NCBI RefSeq assembly: GCF_014641855.1
Contig: NZ_BMII01000001.1
Coordinates: 62,001-126,000, forward strand
DNA: 64,000 nt
Source: Shewanella inventionis
GTDB lineage: Bacteria; Pseudomonadota; Gammaproteobacteria; Enterobacterales; Shewanellaceae
Direction: 5' to 3'
Positions 21,650 to 31,214 of this stretch are shown here, one piece after another. The position numbers and the translations under genes are program-made. Within the stretch, counting starts at the first letter, position 1. Each line of letters opens with the position of its first letter. The notes under the pieces were generated by a model, which did no database searches, was not told where the DNA came from, and saw only the letters and a list, made by a program, of their open reading frames with translations.

Positions 21650-22735
21650 TTAGTTAAACAATGTAATGAGTTGTGCTTGTTGTTTAACTAAACTTTGATA
21701 AATGGTTAACTGATTAATTGCGCGGTCTAAATTGTGCTGTGAATGCTCGGTTGCAAAATACACATCACCAGTTAAATAGTCTGTTAAAAAGCGCGCGCCG
21801 AGCATTAAAGACATCACCTTAATACCGAGCCATAAACTTTGTTTTTCTAATGGTGTAATGATCCCATTTAACGCTTCAAGATATGCCTTAGTTGCTATCG
21901 TGATAATTTCTGGGCGTGCATAAACATGATTTAGAAGGGTTGAATCCTCTGGCTCCGGGGAGCAAAATGCCCTGACCATATCACCAAAATCATACATTAA
22001 ATAACCCGACATGCAGGTATCTAAATCAATAATGGCCATACTGGACATATCACGTTTATCAAATAACATATTATTGATTTTAGTGTCATTGTGACAAATA
22101 CGTTTCGGCAATTTAGTTTCAAAGTCGGCCAACTGCGCTAACACTTCTGTTTGTGACAAAGCATATTCAGCCCATGGTTGACAAGTCGCCAATCGTCCAC
22201 AGAGATCGCTATCAACAGATTGCCTTAATTGCGCTAGGCGCTGAGGTAAATTTAAAAAATTAGGGATAACATCAACCACGCTGTCAGTATGCATGTCGCT
22301 GAGCGCTGAAGCAAAATGGCCAAAAGCGTAAGCTGCCACTTCTGCTTGCTGCGCAATAGTCACAACATCAATGGTATGGCTATATTCTAAATAGTCGATT
22401 GCACGCCAAAAGCCTTGCTCGCCGAGATCAAGCCCTAACAAGCCACTCTCTGTCAATACGGGACTAATAACCTGCATGGCATAGTGTTTTTCTTTGCGTT
22501 TAGACAACAAATGATGGCTAATATTAGCGCTATTGTTAACAACTGCGTCAGGCATAGTAAATATGGCGGTATTAAGCTTTTGTAACACAACTTTCTTGGT
22601 TGGGTTTGCAACCAAGAACGTGTGATTGATATGTCCATTACCCAGAGGGGTAATGGTTGTATCTGCTGAATAAAAACCAAACTGAGGCACCACAACCTGC
22701 CTAATAAACGCTATCAATCCATTGTCCCTAATCAC
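21650..22735 (-). CDS. Phosphotransferase of the aminoglycoside/choline kinase fold, NahK-like
   Basis: A 361-aa small-molecule kinase. The Brenner-type catalytic loop is HNDTKINN (His215, Asp217), followed by the metal site IDLDT (Asp237) and DFGDMVR (249-252). This loop and the N-terminal GNGHINHTF remind me of N-acetylhexosamine 1-kinases, which phosphorylate GlcNAc or GalNAc at C1. The substrate cannot be proved from sequence. It sits between an unrecognised membrane-protein gene upstream and yjjG downstream, probably in one transcript. No other sugar-salvage gene is nearby. Confidence 0.75.
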   Translation of the reverse strand: MIRDNGLIAFIRQVVVPQFGFYSADTTITPLGNGHINHTFLVANPTKKVVLQKLNTAIFTMPDAVVNNSANISHHLLSKRKEKHYAMQVISPVLTESGLLGLDLGEQGFWRAIDYLEYSHTIDVVTIAQQAEVAAYAFGHFASALSDMHTDSVVDVIPNFLNLPQRLAQLRQSVDSDLCGRLATCQPWAEYALSQTEVLAQLADFETKLPKRICHNDTKINNMLFDKRDMSSMAIIDLDTCMSGYLMYDFGDMVRAFCSPEPEDSTLLNHVYARPEIITIATKAYLEALNGIITPLEKQSLWLGIKVMSLMLGARFLTDYLTGDVYFATEHSQHNLDRAINQLTIYQSLVKQQAQLITLFN

Positions 22736-22787
22736 AATAAATGGTCATTATTGCTACGGCTTTATGTTACTTGCCACAGCACTTTTA

Positions 22788-24083
22788 TTACTGACTTAAT
22801 AAGCTTTCAAACTGAGGGTTTTGCATCAATGCAGCCTGGCTGCCTTTTAAACTAAATTCATAACCACACAACTTAAAACTTCCACGCAGTGCCACGTTAT
22901 TCACCATGACATTTTTATCTAACGGAGAAAACCTTGCCTCAGTAGCGCCATCGGCTAATAAATCAACAGTAAGCGGCCTAAATTGGCTGCCATCATTAAA
23001 TGCTAAATGGGCACATGTTTGATCGCCAACCGCACTGGCTAAACGCCACAAGTTTTGTGCATCTCCAGCATCACCAAGCCAGCGTAAAATAAGCACATCA
23101 CCTTCTAACGCTAACCAAAAACCGTCTGGCAGCTTAACCATTTGTCGAGTCATTGATACAGGTTCAATGACACCTTGTGTCATTTCTGCATCGATGTCGT
23201 CGGAATCAGAGCTAGAAATGGCATTAACTAAGGCCATCACAAGATAAATTAATGCACAGGCGATGCCGATAGCAGCAATAATTTTTCCCGCCAATATCAA
23301 CTTAAGTTGGTGCAGTTTCGCAACATTAATCCATGATTTAGCCAATTCGGTTATCGAGCCAGACTTCAGTGCATCTTGGTCAACATATAAAGGCTGATGA
23401 ACGCGCTCACGAGTTGCGGCAAACAAACCGGTACTCAGATCGTCATCAACATGATGGGCCAAATGTGGCTCATTAGGTAAGTCATCCTCTGCATCTTCAA
23501 TATCGTGAGGTTCGACATCTACCGTTGAGTGCATAGTAGGCGCTGATGATTGATCGGCCTTATTGTCACGCTCAACATGTGGCGTTAACTCATGCCCAAA
23601 AGAGTTCGATGAGGCATCTGTTAGCGGTGAAGAATGCTGCCCTTTAATAACAGGGTCTTGTCGCTGATGCATTGAATTTGAAGTAGCACTAACAACCAAA
23701 TTGGGGCCGTTGTAACCAAGCTCGTATTGAATGTTATTTTTACTCGGCAAAAAGCTTAAATAGGCACCACAGGCTAACCCAAATAAAAAAAGCCCTGCTA
23801 ATGCGCCAAATGGCGCCATAAAATATGCTGAAACACCAAAAATGAATACAGGCAGTATGCAAACAGTCACAAGCTTAATGGTTTTGTTAGCGTCATATAA
23901 GCGGCGTATTGCAGATAAGCCGACAATAGGTAAAGACACTAGCGTGAAGATTAAAATGATAATACTTGCAGGAAACACCATCGCTGCGAGGCTCAATAAC
24001 GCAAACGCTGCAAATACAATGACCATTAACCTTAGACCTGTGTCACGACCTTCGTGGCACAGCAGGGTTTTTACTAACATCAA
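22788..24083 (-). CDS. Multi-pass membrane protein with DUF805-like start, unknown function
   Basis: I do not recognise the whole 431-aa protein. The first 115 residues hold about four hydrophobic segments with an RRLYDANKT loop between the second and third, which resembles the RRLHD loop of DUF805 proteins. A long acidic, Ser/His/Asp-rich linker (about 130-235) is probably disordered. A single transmembrane helix (about 265-290) precedes a C-terminal domain of about 130 residues rich in beta strands (WLALEGDVLILRWLGDAG). The two ATGs at 24083 and 24080 are equivalent. The gap to the kinase gene is 52 bases. Confidence 0.7.
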   Translation of the reverse strand: MMLVKTLLCHEGRDTGLRLMVIVFAAFALLSLAAMVFPASIIILIFTLVSLPIVGLSAIRRLYDANKTIKLVTVCILPVFIFGVSAYFMAPFGALAGLFLFGLACGAYLSFLPSKNNIQYELGYNGPNLVVSATSNSMHQRQDPVIKGQHSSPLTDASSNSFGHELTPHVERDNKADQSSAPTMHSTVDVEPHDIEDAEDDLPNEPHLAHHVDDDLSTGLFAATRERVHQPLYVDQDALKSGSITELAKSWINVAKLHQLKLILAGKIIAAIGIACALIYLVMALVNAISSSDSDDIDAEMTQGVIEPVSMTRQMVKLPDGFWLALEGDVLILRWLGDAGDAQNLWRLASAVGDQTCAHLAFNDGSQFRPLTVDLLADGATEARFSPLDKNVMVNNVALRGSFKLCGYEFSLKGSQAALMQNPQFESLLSQ

Positions 24084-24445
24084 ACATTCCTATGTTGGTT
24101 TACTGAGTAAATTGATAAAACAGTGTTATTAGTACAGATTATTAACCTTACAGTGCATCCGAGCTTGCACATAAAGCGTTTATTGGCGTAGAAAAACAAC
24201 ACCATAAATAACCATTTCACACAACAGCGCAAAGCCTACAGAATTTATCTTATAAAGCCAGATCCAATGCATGTTTTAAGCAATTATTTTATCGAAATAA
24301 TGCCCTATTACCCATCAAAATTATGTCTTGGGGTTATCACACTGTCCAGGTAACACTCTGGCGCCTAATAGCCCTAGCATAACCTTACTATTAGCGAGTA
24401 TAATATTAAGCTTTCTTAATGAATAATCGGATGAAAAACCAATTT
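24084..24445. promoter_or_regulatory. Divergent promoter region upstream of gmk
   Basis: 362 bp with no coding frame, between the divergent genes at 24083 and gmk. TATAAT at 24399-24404 is a good plus-strand -10 box; no convincing -35 box lies upstream. A start near 24411 would leave only about 8 nt before the first ATG (24419), which favours a later gmk start. I see no repeat or terminator here. Confidence 0.5.
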
Positions 24446-25069
24446 ATGAGCACTCGTGGAAATCTTTTTATTGTGTCCGCACCCAGCGGTGCAGGTAAAT
24501 CGTCACTTATCTCGGCACTTTTAAAAGATAAACCCAGCGATAAACAGGTTTCAGTGTCACATACCACCCGCCAACCTCGCCCAGGCGAAATCGACGGACA
24601 ACACTATCATTTTGTGAGTGTTGAGCAATTTAAAGCGCTTATTGCACAGAATGCATTTATCGAATGGGCAGAAGTATTCGGTAATTTTTATGGCACATCT
24701 AAAACCGTAATAGAGCAAACCCTCGCACAAGGTATTGATGTATTTTTAGATATCGACTGGCAAGGCGCAGAGCAAGTCAAAAAGCTAATGCCTTATGCCA
24801 TAGGGGTATTTATTTTACCGCCTTCAAAGGCTGAATTAGAGCAACGTTTAACTGGCCGAGGCCAAGACAGCCAAGCAGTTATCGACTCACGTATGGCGCA
24901 GGCCGTATCAGAAATGTCGCACTATTCACAATATGAATTTGTAATAGTAAACGATGACTTTGATAGTGCACTGGCGGATTTAAGCGCAATTATTCGCAGC
25001 CAAAGGCTAACCTGTGCTAGTCAGCAGCATACCCACAATGATATGCTTGTTGATCTCTTGGCAGATTAA
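24446..25069 (+). CDS. gmk: Guanylate kinase
   Basis: Gmk phosphorylates GMP to GDP with ATP. From ATG 24446 the protein is 207 aa, exactly the E. coli length. It has P-loop [12 protein letters not shown]-binding [19 protein letters not shown] and [11 protein letters not shown]. In-frame ATGs at 24419 and 24431 would add nine or five residues before the conserved [13 protein letters not shown]. None of the three has a good ribosome-binding site, so the start is judged on family length and promoter position. It is followed by rpoZ and spoT, the conserved gmk-rpoZ-spoT order. Confidence 0.94.
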   Translation: MSTRGNLFIVSAPSGAGKSSLISALLKDKPSDKQVSVSHTTRQPRPGEIDGQHYHFVSVEQFKALIAQNAFIEWAEVFGNFYGTSKTVIEQTLAQGIDVFLDIDWQGAEQVKKLMPYAIGVFILPPSKAELEQRLTGRGQDSQAVIDSRMAQAVSEMSHYSQYEFVIVNDDFDSALADLSAIIRSQRLTCASQQHTHNDMLVDLLAD

Positions 25070-25129
25070 TTGTCATAGTGTACAATTTTGCGTCATTTTT
25101 TCCCATAGATAACACTGGAGTTTCAACAC

Positions 25130-25408
25130 ATGGCTCGCGTAACTGTAGAAGACGCCGTAAACAAAATCGGCAACCGTTTTGATATGATCCTGGTTGCAGC
25201 GCGTCGCGCACGCCAAATCGCTGTGCAAGGTAAAGATCCTATGGTTGAGGAGATGAATGACAAGCCAACGGTTATCGCATTGCGCGAAATCGAACTTGGT
25301 TTGGTCACCTCAAACACATTAGATGCTGACGAACGCCAAACTGTTCGTGAACGTGAAGCTGCTGAAATCGCCGCAGTTGCAGCCATTGCAGAAGGCCGCG
25401 TAATTTAA
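25130..25408 (+). CDS. rpoZ: RNA polymerase omega subunit
   Basis: Omega helps fold and assemble beta' and forms part of one ppGpp site on RNA polymerase. The 92-aa protein begins [21 protein letters not shown] and has [14 protein letters not shown], both strongly conserved. It lies 60 bases after gmk and 13 bases before spoT, which makes the ppGpp synthase/hydrolase. Confidence 0.97.
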   Translation: MARVTVEDAVNKIGNRFDMILVAARRARQIAVQGKDPMVEEMNDKPTVIALREIELGLVTSNTLDADERQTVREREAAEIAAVAAIAEGRVI

Positions 25409-25421
25409 GGAGTAGCGCCAC

Positions 25422-27530
25422 TTGTATCTGTTTGAAGGTCTAAAAGAGTCAGCTTCCAGCTACTTAGAGCCGGAGCAAGTCGAATTACTCAAGCAGGCCT
25501 ATTTGGTTGCGCGTGATGCCCACGAAGGGCAAATGCGCACAAGTGGCGAGCCTTACATTACCCATCCAGTTGCGGTTAGCCGCATCCTGGCAGACATGCG
25601 TCTCGATCACGAGTCGCTTATGGCTGCCCTGCTCCACGACACCATAGAAGACACCCCCGTCACTAAAGAAGAGCTCACCGAGTTGTTTGGTATTACAGTT
25701 GCGGAGCTTGTCGAAGGTGTATCTAAGCTTGACAAAATCAAGTTTCGCGACAAAAAAGAAGCTCAAGCGGAAAACTTCCGCAAAATGATGATGGCAATGA
25801 CTCAAGATATACGAGTGATCCTCATTAAGTTAGCTGACCGCACACACAATATGCGAACCCTTGGGGCCCTTCGCCCAGACAAGCGTCGTCGTATTGCTCG
25901 TGAAACCTTAGAAATTTATGCCCCGATTGCAAACCGTTTGGGTATTCATAACATCAAAATCGAACTTGAAGACTTAGGTTTTCAAGCATATTACCCTATG
26001 CGCCACAGGGTAATACGCGATGTGGTTAAAGCTGCTAGGGGCAATCGAAAAGAGCTGATCAACAGTATCGAATCAGCAATCGCTTCTCGCCTAGAAGAAG
26101 CCGGGATCCCGGCAAAAGTCAAAGGCCGCGAAAAAAACCTCTATTCTATTTACCGCAAGATGCGCAGCAAAGAGCTGCAATTCCAAGAAGTGATGGACAT
26201 CTACGCCTTTAGAATTATCGTCGACTCTATTGACACTAGCTACCGCGTACTTGGCGCTATGCATGGCCTATATAAACCTCGGCCAGGTCGCTTTAAAGAC
26301 TATATTGCCATTCCAAAGGCAAACGGCTATCAATCATTACACACCTCTTTATTTGGCCCCCATGCCGTTCCAGTTGAAGTGCAAATTCGCACCGAAGAAA
26401 TGGATCAAATGGCCGACAAAGGGGTTGCAGCGCATTGGATGTATAAAAATAACACCGATGCTTCTAAGCAAAACACAACCCAGGTACGTGCACATAAATG
26501 GATGCAAAGCCTGCTTGAACTACAGCAAAGTGCTAGCAGTTCATTTGAGTTTGTTGAAAACGTTAAGACCGAACTCTTCCCAGAAGAAATCTACGTCTTT
26601 ACCCCTGAAGGTCGCATTCTAGAATTACCTGTTAACTCAACCGCCGTCGACTTTGCCTACGAAGTGCACACCGACGTGGGTAACTCATGCGTTGGTGCAC
26701 GCGTTAATCGTCAAGCATACCCATTAAGCCAACCGCTTATTTCTGGCCAAACAGTTGAAATTATTACCGCCAAAGGCGCGCGACCAAACGCAGCATGGCT
26801 CAATTTTGTGGTCACGGGTAAGGCTCGCGGTAAAATTCGTCAGGTATTAAAGAGCCTTAAAGGTGATAATGCCATCGCACTGGGTAAACGCTTATTAAAT
26901 CATGCGTTAGGTGATACAAAACTTGAGAGCATTCCGCCAGAATTACTCGACAAAGTCATTAAAGAAACCAAACATACCTCGCTCAACTCACTGTTGGCAG
27001 ACATTGGCTTAGGCAATGCCATGAGCATAGTGATTGCTCAGCGATTAGTTGGCGAACAATTTGACTCGCATGATAACAACAAAGAAAAACCACAAATGCC
27101 AATCCGTGGCGCAGAGGGCATGCTAGTCACTTACGCTAACTGCTGTCGTCCAATCCCCGGGGATGCTGTGATCGCTCATGTGAGTCCAGGTAAAGGCCTA
27201 GTGGTGCACATGGAGAGTTGTGCCAATATTCGTGGTTATCAAGGTGAGCCAGACAAATACATTTCGGTGCACTGGGATAACGTAGAGGGCGTTGAATATC
27301 AAGCCAACTTGCGGGTTGAAATTGTCAACCACCATGGTGCATTAGCTAAAATTACGTCAATTATTGCCTCGGCTGGGTCTAATATTCACAACCTCAGCAC
27401 AGAAGAGCGTGATGGCCGTGTGTATTTGATTAATTTACGAATTTCAGTGAAAGATCGTGTCCACCTGGCCAATGTTATGCGCCGGATCCGCGTGTTGCCA
27501 GAAGTACTGCGCACATCGCGTAATCGTTAA
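25422..27530 (+). CDS. spoT: Bifunctional (p)ppGpp synthetase/hydrolase SpoT
   Basis: SpoT mainly degrades (p)ppGpp and can make it weakly in starvation. The 702-aa protein has an HD hydrolase domain with H72-D73 and E76-D77 (LLHDTIEDTP). A RelA-type synthetase region (RFKDYIAIPKANGYQSLHT), a TGS domain (EIYVFTPEGRILELP), a Cys-rich zinc-finger-like part (NCCRPIPGDAV) and a C-terminal ACT domain follow. The start is TTG with AAGGAG 9 bases before it; E. coli spoT also uses TTG as I recall. In E. coli, trmH and recG follow; here ridA follows and recG is 6 kb away. Confidence 0.97.
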   Translation: MYLFEGLKESASSYLEPEQVELLKQAYLVARDAHEGQMRTSGEPYITHPVAVSRILADMRLDHESLMAALLHDTIEDTPVTKEELTELFGITVAELVEGVSKLDKIKFRDKKEAQAENFRKMMMAMTQDIRVILIKLADRTHNMRTLGALRPDKRRRIARETLEIYAPIANRLGIHNIKIELEDLGFQAYYPMRHRVIRDVVKAARGNRKELINSIESAIASRLEEAGIPAKVKGREKNLYSIYRKMRSKELQFQEVMDIYAFRIIVDSIDTSYRVLGAMHGLYKPRPGRFKDYIAIPKANGYQSLHTSLFGPHAVPVEVQIRTEEMDQMADKGVAAHWMYKNNTDASKQNTTQVRAHKWMQSLLELQQSASSSFEFVENVKTELFPEEIYVFTPEGRILELPVNSTAVDFAYEVHTDVGNSCVGARVNRQAYPLSQPLISGQTVEIITAKGARPNAAWLNFVVTGKARGKIRQVLKSLKGDNAIALGKRLLNHALGDTKLESIPPELLDKVIKETKHTSLNSLLADIGLGNAMSIVIAQRLVGEQFDSHDNNKEKPQMPIRGAEGMLVTYANCCRPIPGDAVIAHVSPGKGLVVHMESCANIRGYQGEPDKYISVHWDNVEGVEYQANLRVEIVNHHGALAKITSIIASAGSNIHNLSTEERDGRVYLINLRISVKDRVHLANVMRRIRVLPEVLRTSRNR

Positions 27531-27558
27531 TTACTATAAATGATAAGAGAGTACCCAA

Positions 27559-27942
27559 ATGGCTGAAAAAATCATTATCGCTACCGACAAAGCCCCGCAG
27601 GCAATTGGCACTTATTCACAAGCAGTAAAAGTAGGCAGTACTGTTTATCTATCAGGGCAAATCCCATTAGATCCAAAAACCATGACCATGGTAAGCGATG
27701 ATTTTTCTGAGCAAGTTGTACAAGTATTCGAAAATTTAACCGCTGTGTGCGAAGCCGCGGGCGGAAAAATGAGTGATATCGTTAAGCTCAATATCTTCTT
27801 AACCGATTTATCGCATTTTGCCACGGTAAACGAAATTATGAGCCGTTACTTCCAACAACCTTACCCTGCTCGTGCCGCGATTGGTGTAAAAGAGTTACCA
27901 AAAGGGTCTCTGGTTGAGATGGATGGCATCATGGAAATATAA
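27559..27942 (+). CDS. ridA: RidA family enamine/imine deaminase
   Basis: RidA hydrolyses reactive 2-aminoacrylate and related imines, protecting PLP enzymes. The 127-aa protein matches the family length, with [23 protein letters not shown] at the N-terminus and the active-site segment [19 protein letters not shown] containing the key arginine. It lies 28 bases after spoT, and an intrinsic terminator follows 24 bases after its stop, so it probably ends the gmk-rpoZ-spoT-ridA transcript. Confidence 0.95.
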   Translation: MAEKIIIATDKAPQAIGTYSQAVKVGSTVYLSGQIPLDPKTMTMVSDDFSEQVVQVFENLTAVCEAAGGKMSDIVKLNIFLTDLSHFATVNEIMSRYFQQPYPARAAIGVKELPKGSLVEMDGIMEI

Positions 27943-27966
27943 GTACGAAGGTACATTATTTTCATC

Positions 27967-27988
27967 AGGCGCCTAGGGCGCCTTTTTT
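27967..27988 (+). terminator. Intrinsic terminator after ridA
   Basis: AGGCGCC / GGCGCCT 7-bp stem with TAG loop, followed by T6. Confidence 0.9.
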
Positions 27989-28318
27989 ATAGCTCATTCA
28001 TTTTTGTAGAGTAAATGCTCAACACCTATTGTTTATTCAACAGATTCTGCTAACGTAACTAAAGCGTGATCCTGCACACAGAGTGTGCAAACGGTTTGCG
28101 CCAGCGCACAAAAATCGCCATACTAAAGTGATTCAGTCATGTCGTAAAAAGATAATAACGTTAATCAAGACAAGCTGTAAGGCTCATAATCTCATTAATG
28201 TACACGGGTCACTATGCCCGTATCAGCGTACCTGAAAGTGATAAAACATGGGGATGTTTTTAACGATTCAGTTGATAGTATTAAAACCCAAATAACTATA
28301 AAGAAAATGGAAGTGTCG
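27989..28318 (+). promoter_or_regulatory. Upstream region of the acyl-CoA ligase with a palindrome
   Basis: 330 bp without a convincing gene. GCAAAC-G-GTTTGC at 28087-28099 is a perfect 6-bp inverted repeat around one base, flanked by further weak symmetry (GTGTGC before, GCGCAC after). This looks like a dimeric repressor operator, but I cannot assign a regulator. I see no clear FadR-type site. The open frame before ATG 28319 (from 28214) lacks similarity to the family. Confidence 0.4.
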
Positions 28319-29974
28319 ATGGAAAATTTAATTAAAACTCCCGTTGAGATGCTGTCTCACTGGGTAGATACACAAGGTGATAAAGTTTACCTTCGCCAGC
28401 CAATTGGCGGCAAATATGTTGATTTCACCTGGCGCGAAGTTCAACAAAAAATGCAACAAATTGCAGGTTCACTTCGCCACCTTGGTTTAGAACGTGGCGA
28501 CAAAATTGCGGTTTTGTCCAAAAACTGTGCCGAATGGTTTATTGTCGACTTAGCCCTCATGTACGGTGGATACATTAGTGTACCTATTTACCCTACCGCC
28601 AATGCCGAAACCATCCGTTACGTGCTTGAACACAGTGGCGCCAAAGCCATTTTTACCGGCAAACTTGATCATTGGGCCGAGCAAGAAACCGCCGTAGGCG
28701 GTGAGATCCTGCGTTTAGCCATGCCATACGACACTATGCCAGCCCAATATCATTGGGAACAATTATTAAAACTCGGACAACCGCTTGTAGAAGAAGCACT
28801 ACCCACAACAGACCAGGTGATGACACTGATTTATACATCTGGCTCAACAGGTAAACCTAAAGGTGCGATACAAACTTTTGCCAGCTATGGTTGGGCTTGT
28901 GAAGCCGTCATTCGCGACTTAAAAACCAATACGGCCGACAGATTACTCTCTTATTTACCGCTTGCACACATCACTGAGCGTGTCGCAATAGAAGGCTCAT
29001 CTTTCTATTCTGGAGCAACCGTTTCTTTTGTTGAATCTCTCGACTCATTTGTTGACGATATTCAGCGCTGCCGCCCTACCGTATTTTTCTCGGTGCCGCG
29101 TTTATGGACAGTGTTCCAGTTAAATATCATTAATAAAATTGGCGAGAAAAAACTCAACACTTTACTCAAACTGCCCATTATTAGCAGCATAGTGAAACGT
29201 AAAATTAAAAAAGGGCTTGGGTTAGATCAATCTCGCTTAAACGGTTCAGGTTCTGCACCCATTCCACCATCGTTACTTGAATGGTACAACCGTATCGGAA
29301 TCGATATCTGTGAGGCGTGGGGTATGACAGAAAACTGCGCATACTCAATCATTAATTATCCATTTAATGCCAAAAAAATTGGTACTGTTGGGCGTCCTGT
29401 TGAAGGTTGCTTAGTGCGTCAATCTGAACAAGGTGAACTGTTAGTTAAAAGCCCAGGTTTAATGAGCGGCTACTACTTACAAGAAGAAGCCACCGCTGCC
29501 GCATTTACAGAAGACGGGTTTTTCCATACTGGCGATTTATGCGAAATTGACGAAGACGGCTATATCGACATTACTGGTCGAGTTAAAGATAACTTCAAAA
29601 CCTCAAAAGGTAAGTATGTCGCCCCAGTTCCCATTGAGCGTAAATTAGCTCAAGACTCGCATATTGAATTAATCTGCGTGATCGGTTCAGGCTTACCTCA
29701 TCCGGTGGCACTAGTTCAATTGTCTGAAGGCTCTAAATTACAGCCTCGTGAAGAAGTAAGAACGTCATTAAAAGAAACCCTCGACAGCGTTAATCCTCAC
29801 TTAGAATCACACGAGCATGTTGATGCTATTGTGGTTGTTAACGACGAGTGGAGTATCGAGAATGATGTATTAACACCAACATTAAAAATTAAGCGTCATG
29901 TGCTTGAAAAAGCATTCAGCACAAAAGTTGAAGGTGTACGCGGAGCCAAAGTTCGTTGGGAAGATGAATTGTAA
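28319..29974 (+). CDS. Long-chain fatty-acid-CoA ligase, FadD15-like AMP-binding enzyme
   Basis: An ATP-dependent acyl-CoA synthetase of the AMP-forming family, 551 aa from ATG 28319 with GGAAG just upstream. P-loop YTSGSTGKPKG is at 172-182. YLPLAHITERVAIEGSS, EAWGMTENCAY, the ATP/hinge TGDLCEIDEDGYIDITGRVKDNFKTSKGKYVAP segment and a late lysine (LKIKRHVLEK) are present. LPLAHITER and the short C-terminus suit the FadD15/plant-type long-chain ligases rather than FadD. It is flanked by terminators on both sides, so it is probably transcribed alone. The chain-length preference is unknown. Confidence 0.88.
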   Translation: MENLIKTPVEMLSHWVDTQGDKVYLRQPIGGKYVDFTWREVQQKMQQIAGSLRHLGLERGDKIAVLSKNCAEWFIVDLALMYGGYISVPIYPTANAETIRYVLEHSGAKAIFTGKLDHWAEQETAVGGEILRLAMPYDTMPAQYHWEQLLKLGQPLVEEALPTTDQVMTLIYTSGSTGKPKGAIQTFASYGWACEAVIRDLKTNTADRLLSYLPLAHITERVAIEGSSFYSGATVSFVESLDSFVDDIQRCRPTVFFSVPRLWTVFQLNIINKIGEKKLNTLLKLPIISSIVKRKIKKGLGLDQSRLNGSGSAPIPPSLLEWYNRIGIDICEAWGMTENCAYSIINYPFNAKKIGTVGRPVEGCLVRQSEQGELLVKSPGLMSGYYLQEEATAAAFTEDGFFHTGDLCEIDEDGYIDITGRVKDNFKTSKGKYVAPVPIERKLAQDSHIELICVIGSGLPHPVALVQLSEGSKLQPREEVRTSLKETLDSVNPHLESHEHVDAIVVVNDEWSIENDVLTPTLKIKRHVLEKAFSTKVEGVRGAKVRWEDEL

Positions 29975-30002
29975 TTTGCAATCATTTTTTATTGCTAAAT
30001 GA

Positions 30003-30037
30003 GAAAAAAATACACGCTACACAGCGTGTATTTTTTT
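30003..30037 (+). terminator. Intrinsic terminator after the acyl-CoA ligase
   Basis: ATACACGCT / AGCGTGTAT 9-bp stem with ACAC loop, A7 before and T7 after, so it could act in both directions. Confidence 0.9.
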
Positions 30038-30115
30038 GACATATTCTGTCATTATAGCCGCACTTAATTAGGCTGTACTAATGTGGTACCGCTTGACTTC
30101 ACAAGGCAGAAAAAC

Positions 30116-31045
30116 ATGTTCATTGCGTTATCGATTATTGGCGGTTTTATTATTTTAACCTTTGGAGCAGAAGCGTTAGTGCGCGGAGCAAGCGCTGTGG
30201 CACTTCGTTTAGGGATTGCCCCGCTCATCATAGGGTTAACCATTGTTGCATTTGGTACAAGTGCGCCAGAACTCGCAGTAAGCGTTAAATCAGCGCTTGC
30301 AGGTAATCCCGGTATTGCACTGGGCAACGTAGTGGGGTCTAACATCGTTAACATCGGGCTTATTTTAGCCATAACCGCACTTATCCGCCCGATTACCGTG
30401 CAATCACAAATGGTTAAACGCGATATTCCTATCATGATCGCTGCATCGATTTTGGTGTGGTTTTTATTACTTGATGGCGATGTCAGTTTTATTGATGGTG
30501 CTATTTTATTTAGCCTACTCATCGGTTACTTGGGCTTTAGTTATGTTAGCTCAAAAAACAGCCCTGAAGAGTTAGACATTGATGCCACGCCACAAAACCC
30601 GCTAATTTCAATACTACTGATTGCAGTAGGTATTGCCATGTTAGTGGGTGGCGGTATTTTGTTTGTTGATGGAGCAGTTGATTTAGCTAAACAATTTGGT
30701 ATTAGCGAAGTGATTATCGGCTTAACGATTGTGGCAATTGGCACAAGTATGCCTGAGCTGGTCACCTCGGTGATGGCTGCGTTAAAAGGTCAAAGCGACA
30801 TCGCCATTGGTAACGTTGTTGGCTCAAACATCTTTAATATTTTAGGCATACTCGGTGCCACTGCACTTATTCATCCTGTTTCGGGTGCAGGTTTTAACGA
30901 GATTGATTTTATTGCCATGCTAATTTTTGCCATTATGGTTTTGCCATTTGCTTGGAGTGGTTTACGTATTGGCCGACGTGAAGGTGGTGTATTACTCGCG
31001 GGATATATTGGCTATACCAGCTACCTAGTTATGCAAGTGGTTTAA
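30116..31045 (+). CDS. yrbG: Calcium/sodium antiporter of the CaCA family (YrbG-like)
   Basis: A membrane cation exchanger with ten predicted helices and the two inverted alpha repeats of CaCA proteins: VAFGTSAPELAVSVKSALAGNPGIALGNVVGSN and VAIGTSMPELVTSVMAALKGQSDIAIGNVVGSN. The acidic residues in both repeats that bind Ca2+ are present. I prefer ATG 30116 (309 aa), which starts at the first helix with AAGG about 10 bases upstream; a GTG at 30083 would add eleven residues. A terminator follows 28 bases after the stop. Ca2+ for Na+ exchange is inferred from the family. Confidence 0.9.
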   Translation: MFIALSIIGGFIILTFGAEALVRGASAVALRLGIAPLIIGLTIVAFGTSAPELAVSVKSALAGNPGIALGNVVGSNIVNIGLILAITALIRPITVQSQMVKRDIPIMIAASILVWFLLLDGDVSFIDGAILFSLLIGYLGFSYVSSKNSPEELDIDATPQNPLISILLIAVGIAMLVGGGILFVDGAVDLAKQFGISEVIIGLTIVAIGTSMPELVTSVMAALKGQSDIAIGNVVGSNIFNILGILGATALIHPVSGAGFNEIDFIAMLIFAIMVLPFAWSGLRIGRREGGVLLAGYIGYTSYLVMQVV

Positions 31046-31072
31046 TCCATCAAATATTGAGCGAACCCAATA

Positions 31073-31098
31073 AGGCCAACAACAATGTTGGCTTTTTT
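31073..31098 (+). terminator. Intrinsic terminator after the antiporter gene
   Basis: GCCAAC / GTTGGC stem (31075-31092) with 6-base loop and T6. Confidence 0.85.
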
Positions 31099-31214
31099 GG
31101 CTACAAAATGACATTTGTCACCCTTTATTGATGACCTTTGTGCCTGACAATCAAATCTGTGTTTCTCCATACTAACCTGACTCCCACATATCAGGGACAA
31201 CCAAGGAGAGCACC

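Noticed and set aside
28214-28318. Longer N-terminus for the acyl-CoA ligase
   Set aside because: The first 35 residues do not resemble the family, whereas ATG 28319 has GGAAG at the right distance.
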